DNA from: Luteibacter aegosomatissinici
Lineage (GTDB): Bacteria > Pseudomonadota > Gammaproteobacteria > Xanthomonadales > Rhodanobacteraceae
Reading direction: 5' to 3'
Length of the DNA stretch: 64,000 bases
Assembly: GCF_023078495.1 (NCBI RefSeq)
Contig: NZ_CP095742.1
Location: 2,790,001 to 2,854,000 of the forward strand
Under the pieces are notes generated by a model. The model did no database searches, had not been told where the DNA came from, and saw only the letters and a list, made by a program, of their open reading frames with translations. Positions 35,402 through 43,252 of this stretch are shown piece by piece; within the stretch, counting starts at the first letter, position 1; the number at the start of each line of letters is the position of its first letter. The position numbers and the translations under genes were made by a program.

Positions 35402-36022
35402 ATGAAAGAAAACTATTCGACCAACGACACCGCCCTTCTTCTCGTCGACCTCCTGAATGATTTTCTCGATGAGACAGGGAAACTGTCGCAACGCATCGGC
35501 CCAATGCTCGAGAAGACCGGTCTCATTGACCACCTCACGCGCCTCGTTACCGGCGCACGCGCTCGGGGCGTGAAGATTTTCTATGTGCCGCATGGCCTTC
35601 ACGAACACAGTTTCGACGACGTGACCCATGTCCACCCGCGTTGGCAATGGGCAATGGAAAACAAGGTGTTCTGGATGGGAGAGTGGGGCTCCGACTTCTA
35701 TCCCACCTTCAAACCGCATGACGGGGACGTCATCATCAGTCGACACCGCACGTTCGACAGCTTCGTCAACACCGACATGCTGGCCAAGCTCAAGGAGCAC
35801 AAGATTGAAAAGGTGGTCCTCGCCGGCCTGACCTCGCACACGTGCGTGGAAAGCGCGGGCCGACATGCGCTGGAGGAGGGATTCCATGTCACTTTCCTCA
35901 CAGATGGCGTGGCCGAGTTTACAGAGGAGGCGCACAGGGCGGCCATTGATCTCTCCTATCCGACCTTCGGGCATGAGGTGACGACCATCGACGAATTCCT
36001 TGCTGCCATCGATCCGGCATGA
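35402..36022 (+). CDS. Isochorismatase-like cysteine hydrolase
   Basis: A 206-residue protein of the isochorismatase/nicotinamidase fold. The catalytic aspartate D16 (LLLVDLLNDF) and cysteine C148 (GLTSHTCVESAGR) are present. The third catalytic residue, normally lysine, is R114 in the ISRHRTFDSF segment, an exchange seen in some family members but one that makes true amidase chemistry uncertain. It is the second gene in the operon, 36 bp after the flavodoxin-like gene. Confidence 0.83.
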   Translation: MKENYSTNDTALLLVDLLNDFLDETGKLSQRIGPMLEKTGLIDHLTRLVTGARARGVKIFYVPHGLHEHSFDDVTHVHPRWQWAMENKVFWMGEWGSDFYPTFKPHDGDVIISRHRTFDSFVNTDMLAKLKEHKIEKVVLAGLTSHTCVESAGRHALEEGFHVTFLTDGVAEFTEEAHRAAIDLSYPTFGHEVTTIDEFLAAIDPA

Positions 36023-36116
36023 CGCATTTCCCTGGCGTCCGCCGGGGACTCTGCGGAAGTCCGTCACCTGTCCCCCAAGAGAGTGCGCCGGCCTTGCCGG
36101 CCTGAGGAAGTGTGCC

Positions 36117-37115
36117 ATGGCATCAGCCCAGCAAGTCATCGTCCGGCAGTTCGGCGGCCCGGAGGTGCTTGAAATTGTCGACGTACCTGTGCCCAGCCCA
36201 GGCCCGGGCCAAGTCCTTGTGCGCGTCGAGGCAGCCGGCATCCTGTACGGCGATGTCATGCGTCGCACCGACCGTTATCTTTTGCCTACAGCACTACCAT
36301 ACGAGCCAGGAACGGAAGTTGCTGGGTTCGTGGTCAGCGCCGGGCGCGGCGTCAGGGGCTTCGCCGCCGGGGACCGCGTCGTTGGGCGTGTGCCATCGAG
36401 GGGATACGCACAGTACGCCCTCGTGGAAGTCGCACAAGCCAACGTGCTGCCGCCCACCATCGGATTCGCCGAAGCAACCGCAGTCCTTGCCCAAGGCACC
36501 ACCGCATGGCTCCTGACGCACCACGTTGCCGACGTTCGCGGGAAAGCCGTCTTCGTTGAATCAGCTGCTGGCGGAGTTGGCTCACAAGTCGTACAGATGG
36601 CTCGCTGGATGGGCGCGACGAAGATCATTGGAACGGCGAGCTCTGAAGAAAAGCGAGATTTCGCCCGGATGATTGGTGCGGATCTCGCAATCGACCCTTC
36701 CGTCGATGGCTGGGCCGATGAGATCACCAGGTTTACGGGCGGCCAAGGCGTGGATGTGGCGTACGAGTCGTCCGGCGCTTCCCTCGCCGGGCTTTCCAGA
36801 TGCCTCGCCCCGTTCGGGACGGTCGTCAAGTTCGGTCGCGGGGTCAATGAACAAAACGCACTTGACCTGCACCGATTCGTCGAGCGCAACCAGCTCGTGC
36901 GGGGGTTCTACCTTCCGGCCTGGTTCACCGGTGACCGCGCGAGCCTGGTCAGGCATGGCATGCGAACGCTCATCGACGCACTGGCCGATGGTCATCTCCG
37001 CGTATCTGTGTCCGGCCGCTTCGGCTTGAACGACGCCGCCGTCGCCCACAAGGCGATCGAGGCCCGCCACACCGTCGGAAAACTGGTGCTGGAACCGTGG
37101 AACCAACTGACGTAA
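36117..37115 (+). CDS. Zinc-independent MDR quinone oxidoreductase/alcohol dehydrogenase
   Basis: A 332-residue medium-chain dehydrogenase/reductase. It has a GroES-like N-terminal half (FGGPEVLEIVDVPVPSPGPGQVLVRVEA) and a Rossmann half with ESAAGGVGSQVVQMARWMGA. The catalytic-zinc cysteine and histidine are absent, as in quinone oxidoreductases (QOR, zeta-crystallin type). The ATG at 36117 has GAGGA 8 bases upstream. It is the third gene of the operon and related in type to the protein at 50952-51941. Confidence 0.87.
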   Translation: MASAQQVIVRQFGGPEVLEIVDVPVPSPGPGQVLVRVEAAGILYGDVMRRTDRYLLPTALPYEPGTEVAGFVVSAGRGVRGFAAGDRVVGRVPSRGYAQYALVEVAQANVLPPTIGFAEATAVLAQGTTAWLLTHHVADVRGKAVFVESAAGGVGSQVVQMARWMGATKIIGTASSEEKRDFARMIGADLAIDPSVDGWADEITRFTGGQGVDVAYESSGASLAGLSRCLAPFGTVVKFGRGVNEQNALDLHRFVERNQLVRGFYLPAWFTGDRASLVRHGMRTLIDALADGHLRVSVSGRFGLNDAAVAHKAIEARHTVGKLVLEPWNQLT

Positions 37116-37128
37116 GAGGAAACGCATC

Positions 37129-37953
37129 GTGACAAATCAACCACGCTGGGCTCTCATCACCGGCGCTTCCTCAGGGATCGGGGAAGCTTATGCCGAGCGT
37201 CTTGCAGAGAGTGGCTACAATCTCGTCATCGTCGCAAGGCGGACAGACCGCCTGAACGCCGTTGCCGAACGGCTGGCCGGTTCCTTCGGCGTCGAGGTCG
37301 AAGTGATTGCTGCGGACCTTGCCCGAACTGAGGACGTGCGCCGCATCGCAGCCAGGCTAGAAGCGGGTCCGCGAATCGAGATTTTCATTAACAATGCAGG
37401 GTATGCATTCAGAGGGAAGGTCACCGCATTCGACGCTGACCTTCTCGACAAGATGCTTGCTGTCAATGTGCAAGCCATGACGCGTCTTGCCAGAAGCGCC
37501 ATGGGACAGATGGTCCAAGCTGGCAGCGGCATCATCATCAACGTTTCCTCGGCGACGGCGTTCCTGTTGAGGCCCGGGAATGCTGGCTATGGTGCGTCGA
37601 AGAGCTATGTGATGGCATTCAGCCGCCATATGCAATTGGAGGCTGCCGGCACCGGCGTCTACGTGCAACTTCTGGTCCCTGGAATCATTGCCACTGACTT
37701 TCACCAAATCGCCGGGGCGGATCTCGCGCGATACCCCGCAGACCGCATCATGTCGGCTGCAGACCTGGTAACGGCGTCCCTCTCCGCAGTCGACCTTCGC
37801 GAAGACGTTTGCATTCCATCCTTGCCCGATGCTGAAGCGTGGAGTCGTTTCCTGGCTGCAGAAGGTGCGATTGCGGCCGATGTATCCCATGACAAGATAG
37901 CAAGTCGCTACCTGGTGGCTGCGGTATCCTCCAGCGGGAGCGAAGTCGGGTGA
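37129..37953 (+). CDS. Short-chain dehydrogenase/reductase
   Basis: A 274-residue classical SDR: TGASSGIG at residues 11-18, NNAGYAF, the catalytic serine in NVSSATAF, and YGASKSY with the catalytic tyrosine and lysine. It uses the GTG start at 37129 with AGAGGA upstream. Its stop overlaps the start of the next gene (GTGA). It is the fourth gene of the operon. The substrate is unknown. Confidence 0.9.
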   Translation: MTNQPRWALITGASSGIGEAYAERLAESGYNLVIVARRTDRLNAVAERLAGSFGVEVEVIAADLARTEDVRRIAARLEAGPRIEIFINNAGYAFRGKVTAFDADLLDKMLAVNVQAMTRLARSAMGQMVQAGSGIIINVSSATAFLLRPGNAGYGASKSYVMAFSRHMQLEAAGTGVYVQLLVPGIIATDFHQIAGADLARYPADRIMSAADLVTASLSAVDLREDVCIPSLPDAEAWSRFLAAEGAIAADVSHDKIASRYLVAAVSSSGSEVG

Positions 37954-38828
37954 GATATTTCATTGTATACGCCCATCCCGAACCCAGGTCCCTGACAGGC
38001 CACCTCAAGGACAATGCAGTTGCCGCCCTGCTTGCAGCAGGTCATGAAGTCGTTGTGTCCGACCTGTATGCCATGAAATGGAAGGCGGTGGCGGATGAAG
38101 GTGACTTTCCAATGCGCAGGCAAACGTCTGAGCCGCTCGACTATGAACGGGCGTCCAAGGAGGCGTTTACCACCGGCACCCAGGCACCAGACGTCACCGC
38201 CGAACAAGAAAAGCTGCTTTGGGCGGACGTCGTCGTCCTGCATTTCCCCATCTGGTGGTACGGAATGCCCGCCATCCTGAAAGGTTGGGTTGATCGTGTT
38301 TACGCCTATGGCTTTGCCTACGGCGTCGGACCCCATGGCGGCCCTGATTGGGGCAAGCGCTTCGGCGAAGGAACCTTGCAGGGCCGTCGCGGCATGGTTG
38401 CCATGATGGTCGGCGGACGTATGGCCCACTACGGTCCGCGCGGCGTCAATGGCGCAATGGACGACCTTCTGTGGCCCATTGAACATGGGGTGCTCTTTTA
38501 TCCTGGCATGTCGGTCCTTCCGCCAGTCACTTTCTACGAGCTGGGCCGAGCCGATGAGTCGGTCGTCGCGGAGATGACGCGCATCTATTGTGGCCGGCTC
38601 CTTGCTGCGGCGACCACGGAGCCCATTCCCATGCGAACGCAAAACGGCGGGGACTACAACGACGTGCAGGTGCTCCGGGAGGAGCTCCTGGGCGGAAAGA
38701 GCGGGCATTCGCTCCATCAGGCAGACCCGGTGTTCGTGCCCAACACGTGGCTCGGCAAGGCAGGCGACTACACGCCCAGGCACTTCGCGCCAACGTCCCG
38801 CGATCCCGACATCCACGGCTCAACCTGA
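37950..38828 (+). CDS. NAD(P)H dehydrogenase (quinone), flavodoxin-2 fold
   Basis: A 292-residue protein with the Flavodoxin_2 pattern: IVYAHPEPRSLTGHL, VVSDLYAMKW, and the FAD/FMN loop VVLHFPIWWYGMPAILKGWVDRV, as in KefF, MdaB and NQO1-type quinone reductases. The GTG start at 37950 overlaps the SDR stop. It is the fifth gene of the operon and the second quinone reductase in it. The last 40 residues are unusual and unassigned. Confidence 0.85.
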   Translation: MRYFIVYAHPEPRSLTGHLKDNAVAALLAAGHEVVVSDLYAMKWKAVADEGDFPMRRQTSEPLDYERASKEAFTTGTQAPDVTAEQEKLLWADVVVLHFPIWWYGMPAILKGWVDRVYAYGFAYGVGPHGGPDWGKRFGEGTLQGRRGMVAMMVGGRMAHYGPRGVNGAMDDLLWPIEHGVLFYPGMSVLPPVTFYELGRADESVVAEMTRIYCGRLLAAATTEPIPMRTQNGGDYNDVQVLREELLGGKSGHSLHQADPVFVPNTWLGKAGDYTPRHFAPTSRDPDIHGST

Positions 38829-38873
38829 GCTCACCCTTCCGTGACTTCCAAGCGACACGTTCCTGAGGCTTCC

Positions 38874-40235
38874 ATGGCATACCAGTCCGTAAATCCCTTT
38901 ACAGGCAAACTCCTCCAGACCTTCGGCGAGCACACCGACAAGGACGTCGCGCGGGTCATCTCCCGGGCACATACCGCGTTCAAGACATGGCGCAAGCGTC
39001 CGGTGGAGGAGCGTGCAGACGTTCTGCTGCGCGCAGCCGGCCTGCTCCGCTCCCGCGCGGTGGACCTGGCATCACTGCTTACCCGCGAGATGGGAAAACT
39101 AACGCGCGATGCACTCGGCGAGGTGGAACTCAGTGCGCATATCCTTGAGTACTATGCCGACCACGCGGCCGAATTCATGGCCGACCGGCATATCGCTGCC
39201 GCGTCCGGAAACGCGACCCTCGTGACCCGCGCCATGGGGGCCATCTTCTGCATCGAGCCCTGGAATTTCCCCTACTACCAGCTGGCCCGCGTAGTGGGGC
39301 CGAATCTCGCAGTCGGAAACTCCCTCATAGCAAAGCACGCCCCGAACGTTCCCCAGAGTGCGCTTGCCTTCGAGCAGGTCATGCACGATGCGGGTGCTGG
39401 CAATGGTGTCTATACCAATGTATTTATCACCAACGATCAAGCCGCGACCCTCATTGCCGATGCCCGTATCCGTGGCGTTGCCCTGACGGGCAGTGAACGC
39501 GCGGGCTCGGCTGTCGCCTCCGAAGCCGGCCACGCCTTGAAAAAGAGCACCATGGAACTTGGCGGAAGCGACGCCTTCATCGTGCTTGATGACGCCGACC
39601 TGGACAGCGCCGCCAAGATTGGAGCAGCCAGCCGTCTGCACAACGCGGGACAGGTTTGCAATGCCGCCAAGCGCTTCATCGTCGAGGAAACCGTGGCTGA
39701 CGCGTTCCTTGAGAAGTTTATCCGGGAAATGCAGGCGGTTGCTCCTGGCGACCCCGCCTTGCCGACGACGACCTTGCAGCCGATGAACTCTGAAACCGCG
39801 TTGGAGAACGCCATCGCCCAGGTGCGTGCAGCGGTCGCCGCCGGCGCGAAAATCGTCATAGGTGGCGGTCGGGGAGGGATGCAGGGCGCATTCATGGAGC
39901 CGACCATCCTCTCCGGCGTCGCTCGTGACAATCCGGCATTCCATCTGGAGTTTTTTTCGCCGGTGGCGATGTTCTTCCGTGCAAAGGACGAGATGGACGC
40001 CGTCGATATTGCAAACGACTCCCCCTTTGGACTGGGCGCAATGGTGATGACAAAGGACCTTGAGCGCGCCAAGCGGGTTGCCGCAGAACTTGACACGGGC
40101 ATGGTCTTCATCAATCAGGGCGGCTTTTCCGCCCCGGACCTGCCGTTTGGTGGCGTGAAGAATTCAGGTTACGGTCGCGAGCTTGCCGACCTCGGCTTTG
40201 GCGAATTCGTCAACAAGAAGCTCATCCACAACTGA
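38874..40235 (+). CDS. NAD(P)-dependent aldehyde dehydrogenase (succinate-semialdehyde type)
   Basis: A 453-residue ALDH with N131 (PWNFP), K154, the general base E228 (MELGGSDAF) and the catalytic cysteine C262 (NAGQVCNAAKRF), ending in LPFGGVKNSGYGREL. The NPFTGK start and 453-residue length match the succinate-semialdehyde dehydrogenase (GabD/Sad-like) group. The ATG at 38874 has GAGG 6 bases upstream. It is the last gene of the six-gene plus-strand operon, fitting aldehyde clearance after the dehydrogenases. Confidence 0.9.
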   Translation: MAYQSVNPFTGKLLQTFGEHTDKDVARVISRAHTAFKTWRKRPVEERADVLLRAAGLLRSRAVDLASLLTREMGKLTRDALGEVELSAHILEYYADHAAEFMADRHIAAASGNATLVTRAMGAIFCIEPWNFPYYQLARVVGPNLAVGNSLIAKHAPNVPQSALAFEQVMHDAGAGNGVYTNVFITNDQAATLIADARIRGVALTGSERAGSAVASEAGHALKKSTMELGGSDAFIVLDDADLDSAAKIGAASRLHNAGQVCNAAKRFIVEETVADAFLEKFIREMQAVAPGDPALPTTTLQPMNSETALENAIAQVRAAVAAGAKIVIGGGRGGMQGAFMEPTILSGVARDNPAFHLEFFSPVAMFFRAKDEMDAVDIANDSPFGLGAMVMTKDLERAKRVAAELDTGMVFINQGGFSAPDLPFGGVKNSGYGRELADLGFGEFVNKKLIHN

Positions 40236-40283
40236 GCCCGGCGCACTGCCCGGGACCGGCAGCGCTTCCCCCGCCCCTCCCCC

Positions 40284-40751
40284 GTGACCATCCGTCCTCC
40301 AAGGTCATCCCGAAACGCCGCACCGCTCTGCCAGGCGCGGTGCGGCCGCTTGCGGTCCTTCGTTGCCGAGCATCTCGACCAAGCGGTCGGCCCCCTAGAG
40401 ATGGCGGCGTCCGTGGGGCTGTCGGTCTGCCACTTCCATAGGTCGTTCAAACTGAGTTTCGGCATGACGCCGTATGCCTACGTTCTCGATGCGAGACTGC
40501 GATATGCCGCACTGCTGGTCGAAAGGACCAACCTCGCCCTGAAGGATGTTGCCGCAGCGGCGGGATTCTTCGATCAAGCGCATCTTGGCAATACATTCCG
40601 CGTCCGATACGGCATTTCTCCAAGTCAGTGGCGCGCGGATTGCGGCATGATCGGCGGGCCTGGCATTGCCGGTGTGCCCCTGCAACCCTCCTCTGAGGCT
40701 ATAACGCGCCCGCCTGTCCTGACGGCGTGCCCCCGGAAACGACGCTCCTGA
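40284..40751 (+). CDS. Small AraC-family DNA-binding protein
   Basis: A 155-residue protein with a GTG start at 40284. The AraC domain spans about residues 25-118 (LEMAASVGLSVCHFHRSFKLSFG and LKDVAAAAGFFDQAHLGNTFRVRYGISPSQWR); there is no sensory domain. It follows the ALDH gene by 48 bp and could be the operon's last member. It resembles the C-terminal domain of the AraC protein at 46778 (both have AGFFDQAHL-like or CGFFDQAHLTNTFR helices). Confidence 0.75.
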   Translation: MTIRPPRSSRNAAPLCQARCGRLRSFVAEHLDQAVGPLEMAASVGLSVCHFHRSFKLSFGMTPYAYVLDARLRYAALLVERTNLALKDVAAAAGFFDQAHLGNTFRVRYGISPSQWRADCGMIGGPGIAGVPLQPSSEAITRPPVLTACPRKRRS

Positions 40752-40853
40752 GGCAGAACTGGGCCCGTAAGGTCTTGGAAATTACTGTGCCCCACCTTGC
40801 GATACTCCCGAATTCAGCGGAGAATCTGCTGCTAATTCTGAAGGAGCCCCCTC

Positions 40854-41378
40854 ATGAGTTGGGACGAAGTCGACGAAAGCGTCTGCCCCATCGCGCGCTC
40901 GCTGTCCGTGGTCGGTGACCGCTGGACGCTGCTCATTTTGCGCGAGCTTTCCATGGGATCTACGAAATTCGACGAAATCCAGGCGCAAACAGGCATGTCG
41001 TCGTTCCTGCTCTCCACGCGCCTCAAGCGCCTGGAAGCCGACGGGGTCATCGAGCGCGTGCCCTACAGCGACCGACCGCTGCGATATGAGTACGTCGCCA
41101 CCGACAAGGGGAAGGAGCTCGACCCCGTACTGCTTGCGCTTCGTGGCTGGGGGATGCGGTGGGGCAAATACCGGAAGAACGAGCCACCTGCAGTCAACAT
41201 GGTCCTCAAACGCACCGGGGAAACTATTGACGCCGACTGGGTACCGGGCAAGGCCGATACGCCATTTACGTTCGACCTCTGTGATGCGACCGTGGGCCGC
41301 AAGTTTGCCGCTGAACGCAAGGGCCGCGCTGCAGCATTCCGGGCCGGCCGGCGCGCTTCAGCCTCGAAGTCCGAGTAA
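40854..41378 (+). CDS. HxlR-family transcriptional regulator 2
   Basis: A 174-residue paralog of the regulator at 25437-25961, collinear from the first residue. VCPIARSLSVVGDRWTLLILREL carries the single N-terminal cysteine C11, and FDEIQAQTGMSSFLLSTRLKRLE is identical in the recognition region. A GAAGGAG site lies just upstream of the ATG. It ends one base before the stop of the convergent flavoprotein gene (41380). An HxlR gene beside an operator-controlled flavoprotein gene makes it a candidate to bind the recurrent inverted repeat. Confidence 0.88.
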   Translation: MSWDEVDESVCPIARSLSVVGDRWTLLILRELSMGSTKFDEIQAQTGMSSFLLSTRLKRLEADGVIERVPYSDRPLRYEYVATDKGKELDPVLLALRGWGMRWGKYRKNEPPAVNMVLKRTGETIDADWVPGKADTPFTFDLCDATVGRKFAAERKGRAAAFRAGRRASASKSE

Positions 41379-41379
41379 A

Positions 41380-43041
41380 TCAGCAAGCGAGCTCGGGCCT
41401 GAGGAACTGGTGGATGGCCTGAACGACCACCGAGCCCTCCCCTACGCTCGATGCGACACGCTTGACCGAGCCCGAGCGCACATCACCGACTGCAAAGAGC
41501 CCGCGCAACTCTGTCCCGAATGGGCCCGCACGGTGCGACAACACCTGGTCACCAGTGGGAATGAATCCCTTGGGGTCGAGCCGCAGTGCATCCTCGAGCC
41601 ATCCGGTGTTTGGGGAGGCGCCAATCATCACAAAGAGGCTGTCGGCGTGAGCCGTCGTCACTTCCCCTGTCTGGACGTTGCGCCAAATCACACGCTCGAG
41701 CCGCTCGGCGCCCTCCAGGGAGACCACCTCGCTTTGGACATGCAAAGTGATCCTGGGTGAGCCGCCAATGCGCTGGACGAGATAGTCGGACATCGTGGCG
41801 GCAAGGCCCTCACCCCGGACGATGATGTGGACGTGGGCCGCGACGCGGGAGAGGTAGACGGCCGCCTGTCCGGCGGAGTTTCCCCCACCCACAACGACGA
41901 CCTCGCTCCCCGAACAGGACGACCCCTCGATGGCCGTTGCGGCATAGTGGATGCCACGCCCGTCGAAGCGATCAAAATCCCCAAGACCGAGTTTCCTGTA
42001 GCGCGCGCCAGTGGCCGCCACCACCGAGCGCGCGCTCACACTCGTTCCGTCGTCGAGATCGAGCTCGAAGTGGCATTCGAGCTTGCGCAGGCGGGTGACG
42101 GTCCGGGAGATGGTCAGTCGCGCGCCGAACTTGAGCGCCTGGACCTGCGCCCGACTCGCCAGGGCATGCCCGGAGACACCTGAGGGAAACCCAAGGTAAT
42201 TTTCGATTTTCGATGACGTTGCGGCTTGGCCACCCGGTGCAAGCCCCTCGATTACAACCGTGTCGAGTCCCTCGGACGCACCATAAACGCCAGCAGCGAG
42301 CCCGGCCGGGCCAGCCCCGACCACCGCGAGGTCATAGACGTGGCCAGGCTCCCCGGGCGCGGAAAAGCCGAGTGCATCGGCAAGCACCGGCGTTGTCGGG
42401 TTAACCATCACCGTGCCATCCCCCATGAACACCGCCGGGAGGTCGCTGCGCCGGAGGGCCTGGCGCTCGATGAGTTCGAGCGCGCAGGGGTCGTCGATGG
42501 AATCGAGCAGGCGGTAGGGATACCCGTTCCGTGACAGGAAGCGGCGGATGCGCGCAGTGTCGACGCAGGTGTCGTGGCCGATAAGCATGACCCCGCCAAA
42601 CCCCCGACGGACAAGCCCGAACCGGCGAAGGATGATGCAACGGGTCAGGAACTCGCCGATGTCCGGTTCACAGGAGACCATGCGGCGAAAGGCGCTGCGC
42701 GGCAAGCGGTAGGCACTCGTGTGCCGGCCTGCCCGTCCGTTGAGCAGGATGCCCCGGTCGTCAAAGAGGTCGAGCTCGCCGGTGAACGACCCGGCCTCGT
42801 GGACGACGACCTGCCGTTCACGTCCCCGGGCATCAATGTCGAAAACGGTGACCGTGCCGGAGATAAGGACATAAAAATCGACCGAGCGCTGGCCCCGGGC
42901 GTACAGCAGATGGCCCTCGTCAATGGACTCGAGCGTCCCGTAGCTTCCGATTCGCGCGACCATTTCGTCTGAAAGGTGCGGATAGGGCTCCGGAAGGAGG
43001 CCGACCGTATCGGCGGGGTCAAACTCTGGGCGGTCAATCAT
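41380..43041 (-). CDS. Cyclic-nucleotide-binding-domain / thioredoxin-reductase-like flavoprotein, paralog 2
   Basis: A 553-residue paralog of 15089-16762 with the same order: a CRP-like sensor domain (ARGQRSVDFYVLISG, SFTGELDLFDDRG), a linker, then FAD motif VGAGPAGLAAGVYGASEG, APGGQAATSSKIENYLGFP, NAD(P)H motif GGGNSAGQAA and FAVGDVRSGSVKRVASSVGEGS. Here too the CxxC centre is lost (GIHYAATAIEG). It should be a soluble FAD enzyme that passes electrons without a dithiol or acts as a sensor. Operator site 7 lies 38 bp upstream, in the same promoter layout as for paralog 1. Confidence 0.88.
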   Translation of the reverse strand: MIDRPEFDPADTVGLLPEPYPHLSDEMVARIGSYGTLESIDEGHLLYARGQRSVDFYVLISGTVTVFDIDARGRERQVVVHEAGSFTGELDLFDDRGILLNGRAGRHTSAYRLPRSAFRRMVSCEPDIGEFLTRCIILRRFGLVRRGFGGVMLIGHDTCVDTARIRRFLSRNGYPYRLLDSIDDPCALELIERQALRRSDLPAVFMGDGTVMVNPTTPVLADALGFSAPGEPGHVYDLAVVGAGPAGLAAGVYGASEGLDTVVIEGLAPGGQAATSSKIENYLGFPSGVSGHALASRAQVQALKFGARLTISRTVTRLRKLECHFELDLDDGTSVSARSVVAATGARYRKLGLGDFDRFDGRGIHYAATAIEGSSCSGSEVVVVGGGNSAGQAAVYLSRVAAHVHIIVRGEGLAATMSDYLVQRIGGSPRITLHVQSEVVSLEGAERLERVIWRNVQTGEVTTAHADSLFVMIGASPNTGWLEDALRLDPKGFIPTGDQVLSHRAGPFGTELRGLFAVGDVRSGSVKRVASSVGEGSVVVQAIHQFLRPELAC

Positions 43042-43078
43042 GCATCTCTAACCGTGATTTTTCCGTACTGTCGGAACC

Positions 43079-43095
43079 ACTTCCATATTTGAAGT
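43079..43095. promoter_or_regulatory. Inverted-repeat operator, site 7, with promoter for flavoprotein paralog 2
   Basis: ACTTCC-ATATT-TGAAGT. On the minus strand TTGAAG (43109-43114) and CAAATA (43086-43091) are 17 bases apart; the repeat covers the -10, as at site 2. Confidence 0.75.
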
Positions 43096-43148
43096 ATTCA
43101 CTAGCATTCTTCAACCTATCCATAGGGATGAATCTCGACGCGGTAGAT

Positions 43149-43182
43149 AAAAAGGAGGCCGCCCGTGGGAGCGGACGGCCTT
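43149..43182 (-). terminator. Intrinsic terminator of the TonB receptor gene
   Basis: On the minus strand AGGCCGTCCG pairs with CGGGCGGCCT around CTCCCA, followed by CCTTTTT. A second hairpin without T-run (43207-43228) stands between it and the stop codon at 43253. Confidence 0.75.
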
Positions 43183-43252
43183 AAATGGGGGACTTGCGTC
43201 GTTGTTCCTCCCGGTTTGACCCGGGAGGGGGACTTTCTTATCGGGGTCGAAC

